Of a stretch of DNA of 33,468 bases, positions 16,201-24,645 are shown one piece after another. The DNA is from CAZKUR01 sp964556005. GTDB taxonomy: Bacteria > Bacteroidota > Ignavibacteria > Ignavibacteriales > Ignavibacteriaceae. The notes beneath the pieces are model-generated. The model worked only from the letters and a program-made list of their open reading frames with translations, had not been told where the DNA came from and made no database searches. Location of the stretch: the NCBI GenBank assembly GCA_964556005.1, contig CAZKUR010000041.1, forward strand, positions 1-33,468. Reading direction: 5' to 3'. Position numbers and translations under genes: made by a program. Positions within the stretch are counted from its first letter, which is position 1, and every line of letters starts with the position of its first letter.

Positions 16201-19200
16201 TGCAACAACCGACCAACAAGTAACTGTACTTGATTATGTCTTTAAACCGGATACGCCAGGTACTTACAATTATAATCCTAAACTTCAAAATCCTACTCAG
16301 GCCTGGGGCGGTGCGATGACAATTCTTTCATCCACAGCAAATAATCTTGTTGATCAAAATATAAATGCTATCGAATTTTGGTTACATATTGATTCAGCGC
16401 CTGCAAATGCAAAAGTATATGTTGATCTCGGAAGAATCAGCGAAGATGTTATACCTAATGATTCATTGAATACTGAAGATAAAAATTTAAATGATGCAAT
16501 CGATCCCGGGGAAGATGTAGGATTAGATGGTATGACAAATGCTGAGGAACAGGCATATTGTAGGCTGCATGGATACTCCGCAGCCAATAAAGCAGATCCC
16601 AGCGGGGATGATTTTAGCTTTTCGGCAACCGGTTCTTCAAATCCTTTCGATTACTTTCATATTAACGGAACTGAAGGGAATGCGCAATTAACAGATGCCG
16701 GTCGTTTACCGGATACGGAGGATTTAAATAGAAGCGGAACCCTTGATAATGTTAACAGCTATTTCCGGTATGCAATTCCGCTGGATACAAATAAAGCTAC
16801 AAATAAATTTATTGCGGGTGGCGGCGATGGTGATGTACCCGGATGGTACCTCTTTAGGATTCCGTTAAAAGATGCGATCGATTCAATCGGAAATCCATCA
16901 TTAACTAATGTTGAGACTATAAGGTTACTTGTAACCGATGCTCAAAGTATGGTCCATTTAAGATTTGCCGAATTTGATTTGGTTGGTAATCAGTGGCAAA
17001 AAATTGTAGATACGGCAAAAGGAATAACACCTGAGGATACTGCATTATCGATTTCAGTTGTTAGTATTGAAGATAATCCCGACTATACGAGTCCGCCTGG
17101 AGTAGCACAAGCAAGAGACAGAAGCCACCCTGATCAACAGGTTTACTTGAATGAACAGGCGCTTAATTTAATTATTAGTAGTTTACCTCAAAATGAAAGC
17201 AGAGAAGCAGTAAAATACTTATATCGACCGCTTGATGTTTTCAATTACAAGGAAATGAAATTGTTTATCCACGGCGGTGAAAACCCTGTACCGCATTCCG
17301 TTTCTAATAACGATGGCACTGATTTTAACGCAGATGTTTATTTCGAATTCGGTTCCGACTCAAACAATTATTATGAATACAGGGAACCGATTACCCCGGG
17401 ATGGAATGAAATTTCAATTTTATTTAGCGATCTCACTGCAATAAAACAGGCAAGAAATCCGGATTCAACTAATACCCTTAAACGGTTAGAAGTTCCCGGA
17501 AAACCTGGTCAATATTATGGTGTTAAAGGCAATCCTTCCCTTACATCTGTAAAATATTTACTTGTAGGAATTTATAATAGGAACGATCAATTTGATCCCG
17601 GACCTATTTCGGGAGAAGTGTGGGTAAATGAACTTAGAGTTGTCGGGGCGGATAATACGCCGGGCTGGGCGTATACTTTTAATTCCACTTTAAAGCTGGC
17701 TGATTTAATGACTGTGAATTTTAATATGAGCAGGACAAATCCGTATTTTCATCAGCTTTCAGATCGATTTGGATCCAGAGTTGACCAAAAAAACTGGGCA
17801 TTTTCAACTAATCTTGATGTATTGAAATTGCTGCCATTCAATATGCCCGAAAGCAGCCTGCTATTAAACTATTCTCATACAGAAACTATCGGAGATCCGT
17901 TGTTTATGCCGGGAACCGATATTCGTGTTGATCAAGCAGCCAAGCAGTTGGAAAGTTCTCTAAAAAATGATTCTAATTATGTATCGCTTTATGATAACGG
18001 GGATCAGTTAAAAACCAGTACGCAGCAAGTATCAATTTCCAATTCTATTTCCGCATCTAATGTGAAATTAAAAATACCGACTTCGTTTTGGTGGGTTAGA
18101 GACTCGTGGAACTCATTAAGCTACGGATTTAACTATAATAAAACATTTGCAAGATCTCCAAACATCTTATCAAATAAAAGCTGGGTTTGGAATGCTACTG
18201 TTAATTACGGGGTAAATTTTAACCCGAATTATTATTTTGAACCTGCGAGAATTCCGGTGATAGGATTTTTATTCGGAATTTTTTCCGATTATAAAAATGC
18301 TAAGGTGTACTATAGCCCTCAAAGTTTTACAATGAATGTTAGTGAAAGAAGAAATAGAAGTATCAGTATAACAAGGCCGCAATTAACCGCCTCGGGCATT
18401 ACTTCCTCACAGCTTATTACTTCTCATGATTTTACTGCATCAAGAGGTTTTAATCTAAATTGGAAGATGACTGAAAACGGCTTCCTGAATTTAACAACTA
18501 ACTTCAGTGCGAATGTAAATTCAACATTAGCATACCTCGAAGCCGATTCAAGCAATAACTTTTATCCGGAAAGCCGGGTTTGGAGAGATATATTTACCGG
18601 CAGTATTTTTGGAAGAGCAAACCAATACACTCAAACTTTAGATCTTAGTACACAACCGAGACTGCCTTCACTTTGGGATATTGATAAATTTTTTACTATT
18701 AGTGCAGGCTATACGGCAAGTTATCAGTGGAATAATGATTTCCGGCAGGTGCAATTAGGAAGAAGTGCGGGGTTTAGCAGCAAGTCAAATATAGGACTGA
18801 CATTACGTTTAAAAGCACTTTCAGCTCCTTTTTTTAAAGAAGAAACGCCACAGCCGCAGGAACAGCAGCAGCAGCAGGGAAATAATTTCCGCCGCGGGAG
18901 AGGAAGAGATTTCGGTAATGAAGCCAACCCTGAGGAAAAACGTCAGGGTGAAATAAGTGATACAACGAAAAACGAAAACGTGGAAAATTTAGCTGTATCG
19001 GATACATCAAAAGTAGAGACTAAAAACAAAAAATCTTCTCTAATTAGATTTCTTGGCTTTTTGAAGACAGGAGTTAGAGTTCTTCTTTTCGACTATGAAT
19101 CGATTACATTCAATTTTACTAATCAGAATAGTCTATCGAAATCCGGGATTTTAGGAACCGGAACAGGCTTTAAAAATTTTGTCGGTTTTATGTACGATTA

Positions 19201-20293
19201 TAAAGACGGGCCAAGCAGGGGATTTATGCTGGGATTGAGCGGCGATGTTGGGAAGCGTGCACCAAGTGCAAACCTCACAGATGCATTCTCTCAAAGTAAT
19301 ACCTTCGATTTTAAAACTTCCCGTCCTTTATGGCAAGGCGCTAAAATAGATTTAACCTGGAATGTTGCATGGTCAGTGCAAAAAACAACCTCATTCCAAA
19401 CAGATTCGCTGGGGAATGTTTTTACAACTTCTCCGCCTGTTGAAACCGGAACTATAACAAGGTCGTTTTTATCTTTTCCGCCGGTATTGTTTTTATCTTC
19501 ATTTAAAAGCGGAATTAAAAGAGTAAGCGAATTGTACAATCCTAATTCCAGCGATCCGAATCAATCTCTTTCAAATGCATTTATCAACGGATTTGAAAGT
19601 CTCCCGATTTTTTCAAGGTTAGGTTTCTTAAAGGAATTTGCAAAATATATTCCGCGTCCGAATTGGAGAATTTCATGGACAGGCCTTGAAAAATTATCTT
19701 TTTTCAAATCATTTACTCAAAGTGTTTCGCTTGATCATTCATACGGATCAACTTATGCTGAAGGCTGGAAAATTACGCCTGATGGAGTTAGACAAATTCA
19801 AACTCAAAAAGTGCAATACGGGTTCACACCACTTATAGGTTTAAATATAACATTTAACCAGTTATGGGGCGGAAATATAACCGGCAGTATAAAATATTCA
19901 ACTAATACCAGCTATGATCTCGGTATATCGACATCCAACATTACGGAAAATGCCACCAAGGATATCGGAGTGACGGCATCGTATTCAAAATCCGGTTTTG
20001 CTATTCCTTTGTTCGGCATATCATTAAAAAATGATATTGAATTCAGCCTTTCATACACTAATTCTCAAAATTCATCCGTAAGGTACGATATGACGCAATT
20101 CACCGAATCGGGAATTCCGCAAGATGGTACAAACAGCATAACAATTGAACCAAGCATTAAATATACAATAAGCCAGAAAGTCACGCTTTCAATTTATTAT
20201 AAAAGATCAAGCATTCAGCCCGAAGGCGCATCAAGAATTCCTCCGACAACAAGCAATGAAGCCGGTCTCGATGTTCACATTTCTATTCAATAA
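13295..20293 (+). CDS. sprA: SprA, T9SS outer-membrane translocon protein
   Basis: SprA forms the giant beta-barrel channel of the type IX secretion system. Family stretches are plain: PKVGVLSIFGTPKISLKIGGAVDIHG, VNGTIGDKLNISADWNTERTF, FQYENQLKIKYTGYEDEIIQSIEAGNVSL (13571-frame residues about 170-280), IAYIDDFEGSKQTIPIG, GEVWVNELRVVGADN and many barrel strands to the C-terminus. The first canonical start is ATG 13571 (2240 residues), but that product has no signal peptide. The frame is open from 13244 and encodes a signal-like sequence (KRKILSLLNKAARALILG...) beginning at ATC 13295, giving 2332 residues, near the length of known SprA (about 2400). I therefore place the start there; a CTG at 13319 is an alternative. 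A Gln-rich low-complexity stretch lies near 18846-18890. porX follows 114 bases downstream. Confidence 0.95.
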   Translation: MKRKILSLLNKAARALILGTVVFYSVVSFGFKTPYKNQFDGTYWLQGCINYLNALRQYEQLKKEANPELNSPPANTAIAKPLKPDDGPQAHYMIPINFPPDSGKGNLKPDSTLTQKDSLSILNDSTKLAADTIKTDSLAIDSTARMKFFDHTHEEAPYVKLQMGKTSPFIAEPSANIRTRTAEIDSTGKYVVIKEKIAGQESKILLRVPIDEYIKAKMQEQNQQNWEDLGYNYKLNTNEKGLSEVISSITNIDIPLPKVGVLSIFGTPKISLKIGGAVDIHGAWKNSTTEGITASGLGNTRNEPDFKQQVQINVNGTIGDKLNISADWNTERTFQYENQLKIKYTGYEDEIIQSIEAGNVSLQTSPLVGGSEALFGVKAKFQMGPLTLTTLASQKKGEVKTVDVSGGSTSQDFQIRAYNYSTNHFFVDTIYASTLPQYNFFERYYSNATPDYDPNYQIVDIQVWKSVNQITSDRSQFRKANAYINLGAKPENGYADSLRQNLTNPVPGQKETGNFVLLQAGVDYILHPYTGFITFISPVNDENIIAVAYRVKDTYYGDFVTPTSKDTTHLVLKLVKPQYLKPEYTEAWKLQLKNIYPVGGRNIKKDGFEFHIKYEVEGQDPVEELPTGGKTVRLLNAFGLDELDASGNPVSNGDGVFDYRPDFTIMPQTGEIIFPTLQPFGKNFPSSLSSLDSLKYSDIYNKSVTIASQNRLEDKWELTGKYSGEASSTYQLGFNIVENSVKVLLNGAELSAGSDYTVDYNTGQLTIRNDAALVPGANLKISYEQNDLFQLASKTLVGARGILNISQKTKLGFSFLNLNQQTLSDKVRIGEEPLSNSIYGVDFNTQMDLPFLTKGLDKIFSTKEMSSLTLAAEYAYMNPNPNTKVSTIASDNGQSIAYIDDFEGSKQTIPIGVSYTSWKDLSPPSFLPGLDTLAVTPLAKMDYKGKSWWYTITPSNVFVKDIWGNRKKVATTDQQVTVLDYVFKPDTPGTYNYNPKLQNPTQAWGGAMTILSSTANNLVDQNINAIEFWLHIDSAPANAKVYVDLGRISEDVIPNDSLNTEDKNLNDAIDPGEDVGLDGMTNAEEQAYCRLHGYSAANKADPSGDDFSFSATGSSNPFDYFHINGTEGNAQLTDAGRLPDTEDLNRSGTLDNVNSYFRYAIPLDTNKATNKFIAGGGDGDVPGWYLFRIPLKDAIDSIGNPSLTNVETIRLLVTDAQSMVHLRFAEFDLVGNQWQKIVDTAKGITPEDTALSISVVSIEDNPDYTSPPGVAQARDRSHPDQQVYLNEQALNLIISSLPQNESREAVKYLYRPLDVFNYKEMKLFIHGGENPVPHSVSNNDGTDFNADVYFEFGSDSNNYYEYREPITPGWNEISILFSDLTAIKQARNPDSTNTLKRLEVPGKPGQYYGVKGNPSLTSVKYLLVGIYNRNDQFDPGPISGEVWVNELRVVGADNTPGWAYTFNSTLKLADLMTVNFNMSRTNPYFHQLSDRFGSRVDQKNWAFSTNLDVLKLLPFNMPESSLLLNYSHTETIGDPLFMPGTDIRVDQAAKQLESSLKNDSNYVSLYDNGDQLKTSTQQVSISNSISASNVKLKIPTSFWWVRDSWNSLSYGFNYNKTFARSPNILSNKSWVWNATVNYGVNFNPNYYFEPARIPVIGFLFGIFSDYKNAKVYYSPQSFTMNVSERRNRSISITRPQLTASGITSSQLITSHDFTASRGFNLNWKMTENGFLNLTTNFSANVNSTLAYLEADSSNNFYPESRVWRDIFTGSIFGRANQYTQTLDLSTQPRLPSLWDIDKFFTISAGYTASYQWNNDFRQVQLGRSAGFSSKSNIGLTLRLKALSAPFFKEETPQPQEQQQQQGNNFRRGRGRDFGNEANPEEKRQGEISDTTKNENVENLAVSDTSKVETKNKKSSLIRFLGFLKTGVRVLLFDYESITFNFTNQNSLSKSGILGTGTGFKNFVGFMYDYKDGPSRGFMLGLSGDVGKRAPSANLTDAFSQSNTFDFKTSRPLWQGAKIDLTWNVAWSVQKTTSFQTDSLGNVFTTSPPVETGTITRSFLSFPPVLFLSSFKSGIKRVSELYNPNSSDPNQSLSNAFINGFESLPIFSRLGFLKEFAKYIPRPNWRISWTGLEKLSFFKSFTQSVSLDHSYGSTYAEGWKITPDGVRQIQTQKVQYGFTPLIGLNITFNQLWGGNITGSIKYSTNTSYDLGISTSNITENATKDIGVTASYSKSGFAIPLFGISLKNDIEFSLSYTNSQNSSVRYDMTQFTESGIPQDGTNSITIEPSIKYTISQKVTLSIYYKRSSIQPEGASRIPPTTSNEAGLDVHISIQ

Positions 20294-20407
20294 AATTTCT
20301 TATTTTTAAATGATTTGAAGCCGGATATAATTTTTAAGCGGGAATCTTAGTCCAAAACTGTACTTCAAATAAATTCATTTTAATTTAATTGAAAGGATCA
20401 TTAATTA

Positions 20408-21976
20408 ATGAATAATAAAAGATTGCTTTGGGTTGATGATGAAATTGACCTGCTGCGTTCGCATATTATTTTTTTAACTGAAAAAGGATACGATGTCGAT
20501 ACTGCCACTAACGGTGAAGATGCTATTTCTTCGGTAAAGGAAAAATCTTACGATTTGATTTTTTTAGATGAGATGATGGCCGGAATGGGCGGCCTGGAAA
20601 CGCTCGGCCAAATTAAAGAGGTAAACCCGAATATTCCGGTCGTGATGGTTACTAAAAATGAAGAAGAAACATTAATGAATGAGGCAATCGGCGGCAAGAT
20701 TGCCGATTACCTGACCAAGCCTGTAAATCCGAGCCAGGTTTTATTGGTCTGTAAAAAAATATTGGATGCAAAAAAAATTACCGGGGAATATGCAGCAAAA
20801 GACTACCTTCATGATTTTAATACTATCTCACAGGCACTAATGAATAATCTCGATTTTGCCGAGTGGACGGATATTTATGTAAAGATGGTCAATTGGGATA
20901 TTGAACTTGATACTCATCCGGAAATCGGATTACGCCAAACTTTGAATGATCAATTTAAGGAAGCCAATAAAGAATTTTCAAAATTTGTAGAATCAAATTA
21001 TAAAAATTGGATTTCTAATCTTGGAGATTTTGATACCCCTGTACTGTCGCCGGAAATTGTTCCGAAATTTATCATCCCACATTTAAAGGATTCAAAATCT
21101 GCAGTCTTCTTTTTTGTGCTGGACTGCCTGAGGCTTGATCAATGGCTATTAATGGAAAAGCATCTGATAGATACCTTTAATATCAATAAAGAATTTTATT
21201 ATGCCATTGTTCCTACTGCTACTCCTTATGCGAGGAATTCTCTTTTCAGCGGACTGTTTCCATCGGAAATTGAAAAATATTACCCTGATCTTTGGAGTAC
21301 AGGCAATGACGATGAACGGAGTATGAATAAATATGAAAAAGAACTGCTACAACTGCTGTTGGATCGTAAGAAAGTAAAATTAAGAAACGAATTAAAATAT
21401 ATTAAAATAATTGATCCGGAAGTTGGCCGTACATTTGAGCAAAATATATTATCATATCAAAATTCGCAGTTGACGGCAGTTGTTGTAAATTTCCTTGATA
21501 TGATTGCACATGGAAGATCCGATTCCGATTTGTTAAAAGAAATTGCGCCTGATGAGCCGGCATACAGATCTCTTACAAATAGCTGGTTCACTCATTCTTC
21601 GCTTCTTTCTACTTTCAGAGCTTTGGCGAAAATTAAAAATGTGAAAATATTTATAACAACCGATCACGGAAGCATACGCTCGTTACGTGGAGCGAAAGTA
21701 TTGGGTGATAAAGAAGCCTCTACAAATTTACGCTTCAAATACGGCAGAAATTTAAAAGTCGACGGCAAACATGCCATTTACATCAACAATGCGGAAGAGT
21801 ACAAGCTTCCGAAACGCGGCGTAACGGTAAATTACATTATTGCAAAAGAAGATTACTATTTTGTGTATCCCACCGATTATCATAAGTATTTGACTTATTA
21901 TAAAGATACGTTTCAGCACGGCGGTATATCGATGGAAGAGATGATTCTACCAATAATAATGCTTGAACCGAAATAA
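20408..21976 (+). CDS. porX: PorX-type response regulator with PglZ (alkaline phosphatase-like) domain
   Basis: PorX controls T9SS gene expression and assembly in Bacteroidota, with sensor PorY and sigma factor SigP. The 522-residue protein has a receiver domain (1-120: acidic Asp10-Asp11, phosphoacceptor Asp54, Thr82, Lys104), a helical linker, and a PglZ domain of the alkaline phosphatase superfamily with expected metal-site residues: FFVLDCLRLDQW (Asp239), VPTATPYARN (Thr271 region), FLDMIAHGR (Asp364, His368), ITTDHGS (Asp419, His420) and FQHGG (His503). These would support hydrolysis of oligonucleotide-type substrates, as reported for PorX. Start ATG at 20408 after GAAAGGA. It lies 3' of sprA, a direct functional link, and heads a compact run of genes. 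Confidence 0.94.
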   Translation: MNNKRLLWVDDEIDLLRSHIIFLTEKGYDVDTATNGEDAISSVKEKSYDLIFLDEMMAGMGGLETLGQIKEVNPNIPVVMVTKNEEETLMNEAIGGKIADYLTKPVNPSQVLLVCKKILDAKKITGEYAAKDYLHDFNTISQALMNNLDFAEWTDIYVKMVNWDIELDTHPEIGLRQTLNDQFKEANKEFSKFVESNYKNWISNLGDFDTPVLSPEIVPKFIIPHLKDSKSAVFFFVLDCLRLDQWLLMEKHLIDTFNINKEFYYAIVPTATPYARNSLFSGLFPSEIEKYYPDLWSTGNDDERSMNKYEKELLQLLLDRKKVKLRNELKYIKIIDPEVGRTFEQNILSYQNSQLTAVVVNFLDMIAHGRSDSDLLKEIAPDEPAYRSLTNSWFTHSSLLSTFRALAKIKNVKIFITTDHGSIRSLRGAKVLGDKEASTNLRFKYGRNLKVDGKHAIYINNAEEYKLPKRGVTVNYIIAKEDYYFVYPTDYHKYLTYYKDTFQHGGISMEEMILPIIMLEPK

Positions 21977-22406
21977 AGTGAATTATCCTTTTGAAAAAAT
22001 TATATTCTCCGAAGAAGAAACCGGAGAATTAGCCGCGGATTTTGCAAAAGATATAAGTGAAGGCGACATTGTAGTTCTTAACGGAAATTTAGGAACTGGT
22101 AAAACTTTTTTTATTAAACAGGCCGCAAAGTACTTTAATGTAAATAATGTCAGCAGTCCGACTTTTGCCATAGTAAATGAATATGATGGTTTATTAAAAA
22201 TTTATCATTTCGATTTTTATAGGATAAACTCTGCAGGAGAATTATTTGATATCGGGTACTACGATTATTTAAACGATAAAAACGCTCTGATTTTTATTGA
22301 ATGGGGAAATTTAATACCGGGTGTCATTCCAAAAGAAAGATTTGAAATAAATATTTTAATTGGGGATGATTTAGAGAGGGAATTTAAAATTGAAAAATAC
22401 AACTGA
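21963..22406 (+). CDS. tsaE: tRNA t6A synthesis ATPase TsaE
   Basis: TsaE is the ATPase of the TsaB-TsaD-TsaE complex that makes N6-threonylcarbamoyladenosine at A37 of ANN-decoding tRNAs. The 147 residues include Walker A LNGNLGTGKTFF (39-50), SSPTFAIVNEY and the YHFDFYR motif, then FIEWGNLIP, all standard for TsaE. The frame begins with TTG 21963, overlapping porX by 14 bases; a GTG at 21978, just after the porX stop, is an equally good start and would remove the overlap. tsaB follows in the same operon; tsaD is not in the window. Confidence 0.93.
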   Translation: MNRNKVNYPFEKIIFSEEETGELAADFAKDISEGDIVVLNGNLGTGKTFFIKQAAKYFNVNNVSSPTFAIVNEYDGLLKIYHFDFYRINSAGELFDIGYYDYLNDKNALIFIEWGNLIPGVIPKERFEINILIGDDLEREFKIEKYN

Positions 22407-23073
22407 AGAAAAACCGGTATTATCGATAGAAACTTCGCAGTCGTTGTGCGGAGCTTGTGTGTATTTTTCTGCGGAAAAATATTATGAAGAGATCAGCTAT
22501 CAAAAAAATATTCACGCTGAAAAAATTTTTGAATCGGTAGATACGGTTCTAAAAATTTCCGGCATGCAGTTAAAGGATCTGGACCATATTGCTGTATCGA
22601 ACGGGCCAGGTTCATTTACTGGCTTGAGAATCGGGATGTCGGCTGTTAAAGGATTGGCATTCGGCAGTTCTTTAGCAATTGTGCCTGTTCCCACATTTGA
22701 AGCAATGGCGCTTCAGGTTTTAAATTATCTACCGGATAACTGCGAATTTATAATTGCAAACAGGGTAAATGTAGAAGAAGTGTATTATGCGAAGTTTACT
22801 ATTAAAGGGAATAGTTATATATTTGTGGAAAATTTAACAATTTTGAAAAAATCCGTTTTTTTGGAATCAATTGTTCCCAATTCACTTATTTTTGGAAATG
22901 CGATTCCGCATGATGTTGATATTCAAATAAATGAAAAGAATATAATAGCTCCAGATCCAAAGTATATTGCGGAATGGAGTAAAAAGTTCGGTAAGAATTT
23001 AAGAATTACAAATTTCGATTTTTTAGAACCAAATTATCTCAAAAATTTTATCGTTAGGAGTAAAATAAAATGA
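22390..23073 (+). CDS. tsaB: tRNA t6A synthesis scaffold protein TsaB
   Basis: TsaB is the inactive ASKHA-fold partner of TsaD in threonylcarbamoyl transfer to tRNA. The 227-residue protein shows the N-terminal VLSIETSQSLCGACV phosphate-binding-like strand, NIHAEKIFE, and the most diagnostic stretch VSNGPGSFTGLRIGMSAVKG (69-88). Length is normal. The start is TTG at 22390 inside the end of tsaE (17-base overlap). The stop overlaps the next start as ATGA. Translation coupling through tsaE, tsaB and the DUF1573 gene is likely. Confidence 0.93.
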   Translation: MKNTTEEKPVLSIETSQSLCGACVYFSAEKYYEEISYQKNIHAEKIFESVDTVLKISGMQLKDLDHIAVSNGPGSFTGLRIGMSAVKGLAFGSSLAIVPVPTFEAMALQVLNYLPDNCEFIIANRVNVEEVYYAKFTIKGNSYIFVENLTILKKSVFLESIVPNSLIFGNAIPHDVDIQINEKNIIAPDPKYIAEWSKKFGKNLRITNFDFLEPNYLKNFIVRSKIK

Positions 23074-23795
23074 TTAAGAAGTTGTTCTCCATATTATTCT
23101 TTTTAACTTCGCTGAGTTTTGCTCAACTTGTCGGCCCCAAAATTACAACACAGGTAAGTGAATATAATTTCGGTACGATTGTTCAAGGTCAAAAAGTACA
23201 TTATGATTTCTACGTAACCAACAGCGGCGGCGATCTTTTAAAAATTGAAAATGTGAGAGCATCATGCGGATGTACCGTAGCCAAACCCGATAAAAATCAA
23301 CTTGCCCCCGGCGAAGGAACTAAAATAAATGTTACCTTCAATTCTGCGGGGAAAATGGGACCACAAGTAAAATCAATATATGTAATGTCGAATGATCCTG
23401 ACGAACCGACTCTGACATTTAAGCTCGACGGAACTGTTGTTAGGGATACAACCAAAGGCTCGATTGAACCGATTGCAAAATTGTATCTTCCGGAACTGAC
23501 TCATGACTTTGGTAAAGTAAAGGAAGGCGATGTTGTTAAATATATATTTAATTTTAAAAATGCAGGGTCGAATACTTTAAATATTAAGGATTTAAAAACT
23601 TCATGCGGATGCACGGCAGCGCTTGTAAGCGATAAATATTTTAAACCGGGACAGTCCGGTACAATACGGGTTGAGTTAGACACAAAAAATAGAACAGGTA
23701 AAATGGTCAGAACTGTAACCGTATTTTCAAATGATCTTAAAAATCCTGTTCAGGTTTTAACCGTCTCCGCAGATGTACAAAAGAAGGTTCAATAA
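23070..23795 (+). CDS. Secreted protein with two DUF1573 domains
   Basis: The product (241 residues) has a signal peptide (residues 1-18, ending LSFA) and two tandem copies of the DUF1573 immunoglobulin-like fold. Each has an NFGTI or DFGKV start, a NSGGDLLKIENVRASCGCT or NAGSNTLNIKDLKTSCGCT core, a PGEGT or PGQSGTI turn and an ending YVMSNDP or TVFSNDL. The twice-repeated SCGC(T) cysteine pairs are characteristic. These proteins are common in Bacteroidota envelopes; no molecular activity is established. It overlaps tsaB by four bases and accD by one, so it is part of the operon although its location (periplasm or surface) differs from its neighbours. Confidence 0.88.
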   Translation: MIKKLFSILFFLTSLSFAQLVGPKITTQVSEYNFGTIVQGQKVHYDFYVTNSGGDLLKIENVRASCGCTVAKPDKNQLAPGEGTKINVTFNSAGKMGPQVKSIYVMSNDPDEPTLTFKLDGTVVRDTTKGSIEPIAKLYLPELTHDFGKVKEGDVVKYIFNFKNAGSNTLNIKDLKTSCGCTAALVSDKYFKPGQSGTIRVELDTKNRTGKMVRTVTVFSNDLKNPVQVLTVSADVQKKVQ

Positions 23796-24634
23796 TGCCC
23801 TGGTTTAAAAGATCAAAAGAAAATATTTCGCCTGATTCCCAGAAAAAAGATCTACCCGACGGATTGTGGGAAAAATGTCCTAGCTGCAACGAGATAATCC
23901 ACAAAAAACAACTCGAAGCTAATCTATGGACATGCCTGAAATGCAATTATCATTTTAGAATCGGGAGTAACGAATATATAGGAATTATAATTGACCACGG
24001 AACTTTTAGAGAGATGGACCGCAAAATGCGTTCGGCAGATCCGCTTGAATTTGTAGATACAAAAAAATATTCCGATAGAATTTCCGAAACAATTAAAAAA
24101 TTAAATTTAAACGATGCAGTAAAAACAGGAACCGGAAAGCTTAACGGGCTCGAAGTAGCGTTCGGCTGTATGGATTTCAAATTTATCGGCGGAAGTATGG
24201 GCTCTGTTGTCGGTGAAAAGATAGCCAGGCTAACGGATAGAGCATTCAAGAACAAAATACCTTTGATAATAGTTTCGGCAAGCGGCGGAGCAAGAATGAT
24301 GGAAGGAGCATATTCGCTTATGCAAATGGCTAAAACAAGCTCCCGGCTTGCAAGATTATCTGAATCTAAAATACCATATATTTCAATATTGACCGATCCT
24401 ACAACAGGTGGCACAACTGCGAGCTATGCAATGCTTGGAGATGTGCATATTGCCGAACCAAAAGCTTTAATCGGTTTTGCAGGGCCAAGGGTCATTAAGC
24501 AGACAATTGGTAAGGATTTGCCTGAAGGATTTCAAAGATCGGAATTTTTAGTCGATCAAGGTTTTATAGATATTATAAGTCATAGAAAAGAGCTTAAGTC
24601 TACTATTTTTAATGTCTTAACTTTGCTTAGCTGA
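23795..24634 (+). CDS. accD: Acetyl-CoA carboxylase carboxyltransferase subunit beta
   Basis: AccD, with AccA, transfers CO2 from carboxybiotin to acetyl-CoA to make malonyl-CoA for fatty-acid synthesis. It has 279 residues. The N-terminal zinc ribbon has Cys28, Cys31, Cys47 and Cys50 (CPSCNEI...CLKCNYHF), and the carboxyltransferase core has GGSMGSVVGEKIARL, SASGGARMMEGAYSLMQMAK (161-180) and TDPTTGGTTASYAMLGD (200-216), whose Gly-Gly pairs form the oxyanion holes. The start ATG shares a base with the preceding stop (TAATG). A biotin ligase gene lies about 1.6 kb downstream on the other strand; accA, accB and accC are not visible. Confidence 0.96.
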   Translation: MPWFKRSKENISPDSQKKDLPDGLWEKCPSCNEIIHKKQLEANLWTCLKCNYHFRIGSNEYIGIIIDHGTFREMDRKMRSADPLEFVDTKKYSDRISETIKKLNLNDAVKTGTGKLNGLEVAFGCMDFKFIGGSMGSVVGEKIARLTDRAFKNKIPLIIVSASGGARMMEGAYSLMQMAKTSSRLARLSESKIPYISILTDPTTGGTTASYAMLGDVHIAEPKALIGFAGPRVIKQTIGKDLPEGFQRSEFLVDQGFIDIISHRKELKSTIFNVLTLLS

Positions 24635-24645
24635 GGTAGTTTATC
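24633..24645 (+). promoter_or_regulatory. Putative ribosome site and ATC start codon of panC
   Basis: GAGG (24633-24636), overlapping the accD stop, is followed after six bases by ATC (24643-24645) and codons for Glu-Ile-Ile-Lys-Ser-Val, the usual N-terminal strand of PanC. An in-frame TAG (24637-24639) excludes any earlier start, and the first canonical start is ATG 24670. Confidence 0.5.

Noticed and set aside
23950..24414. 154-codon minus-strand frame within accD
   Set aside because: It is antisense to the conserved AccD carboxyltransferase core; its length follows from codon bias of the real gene.
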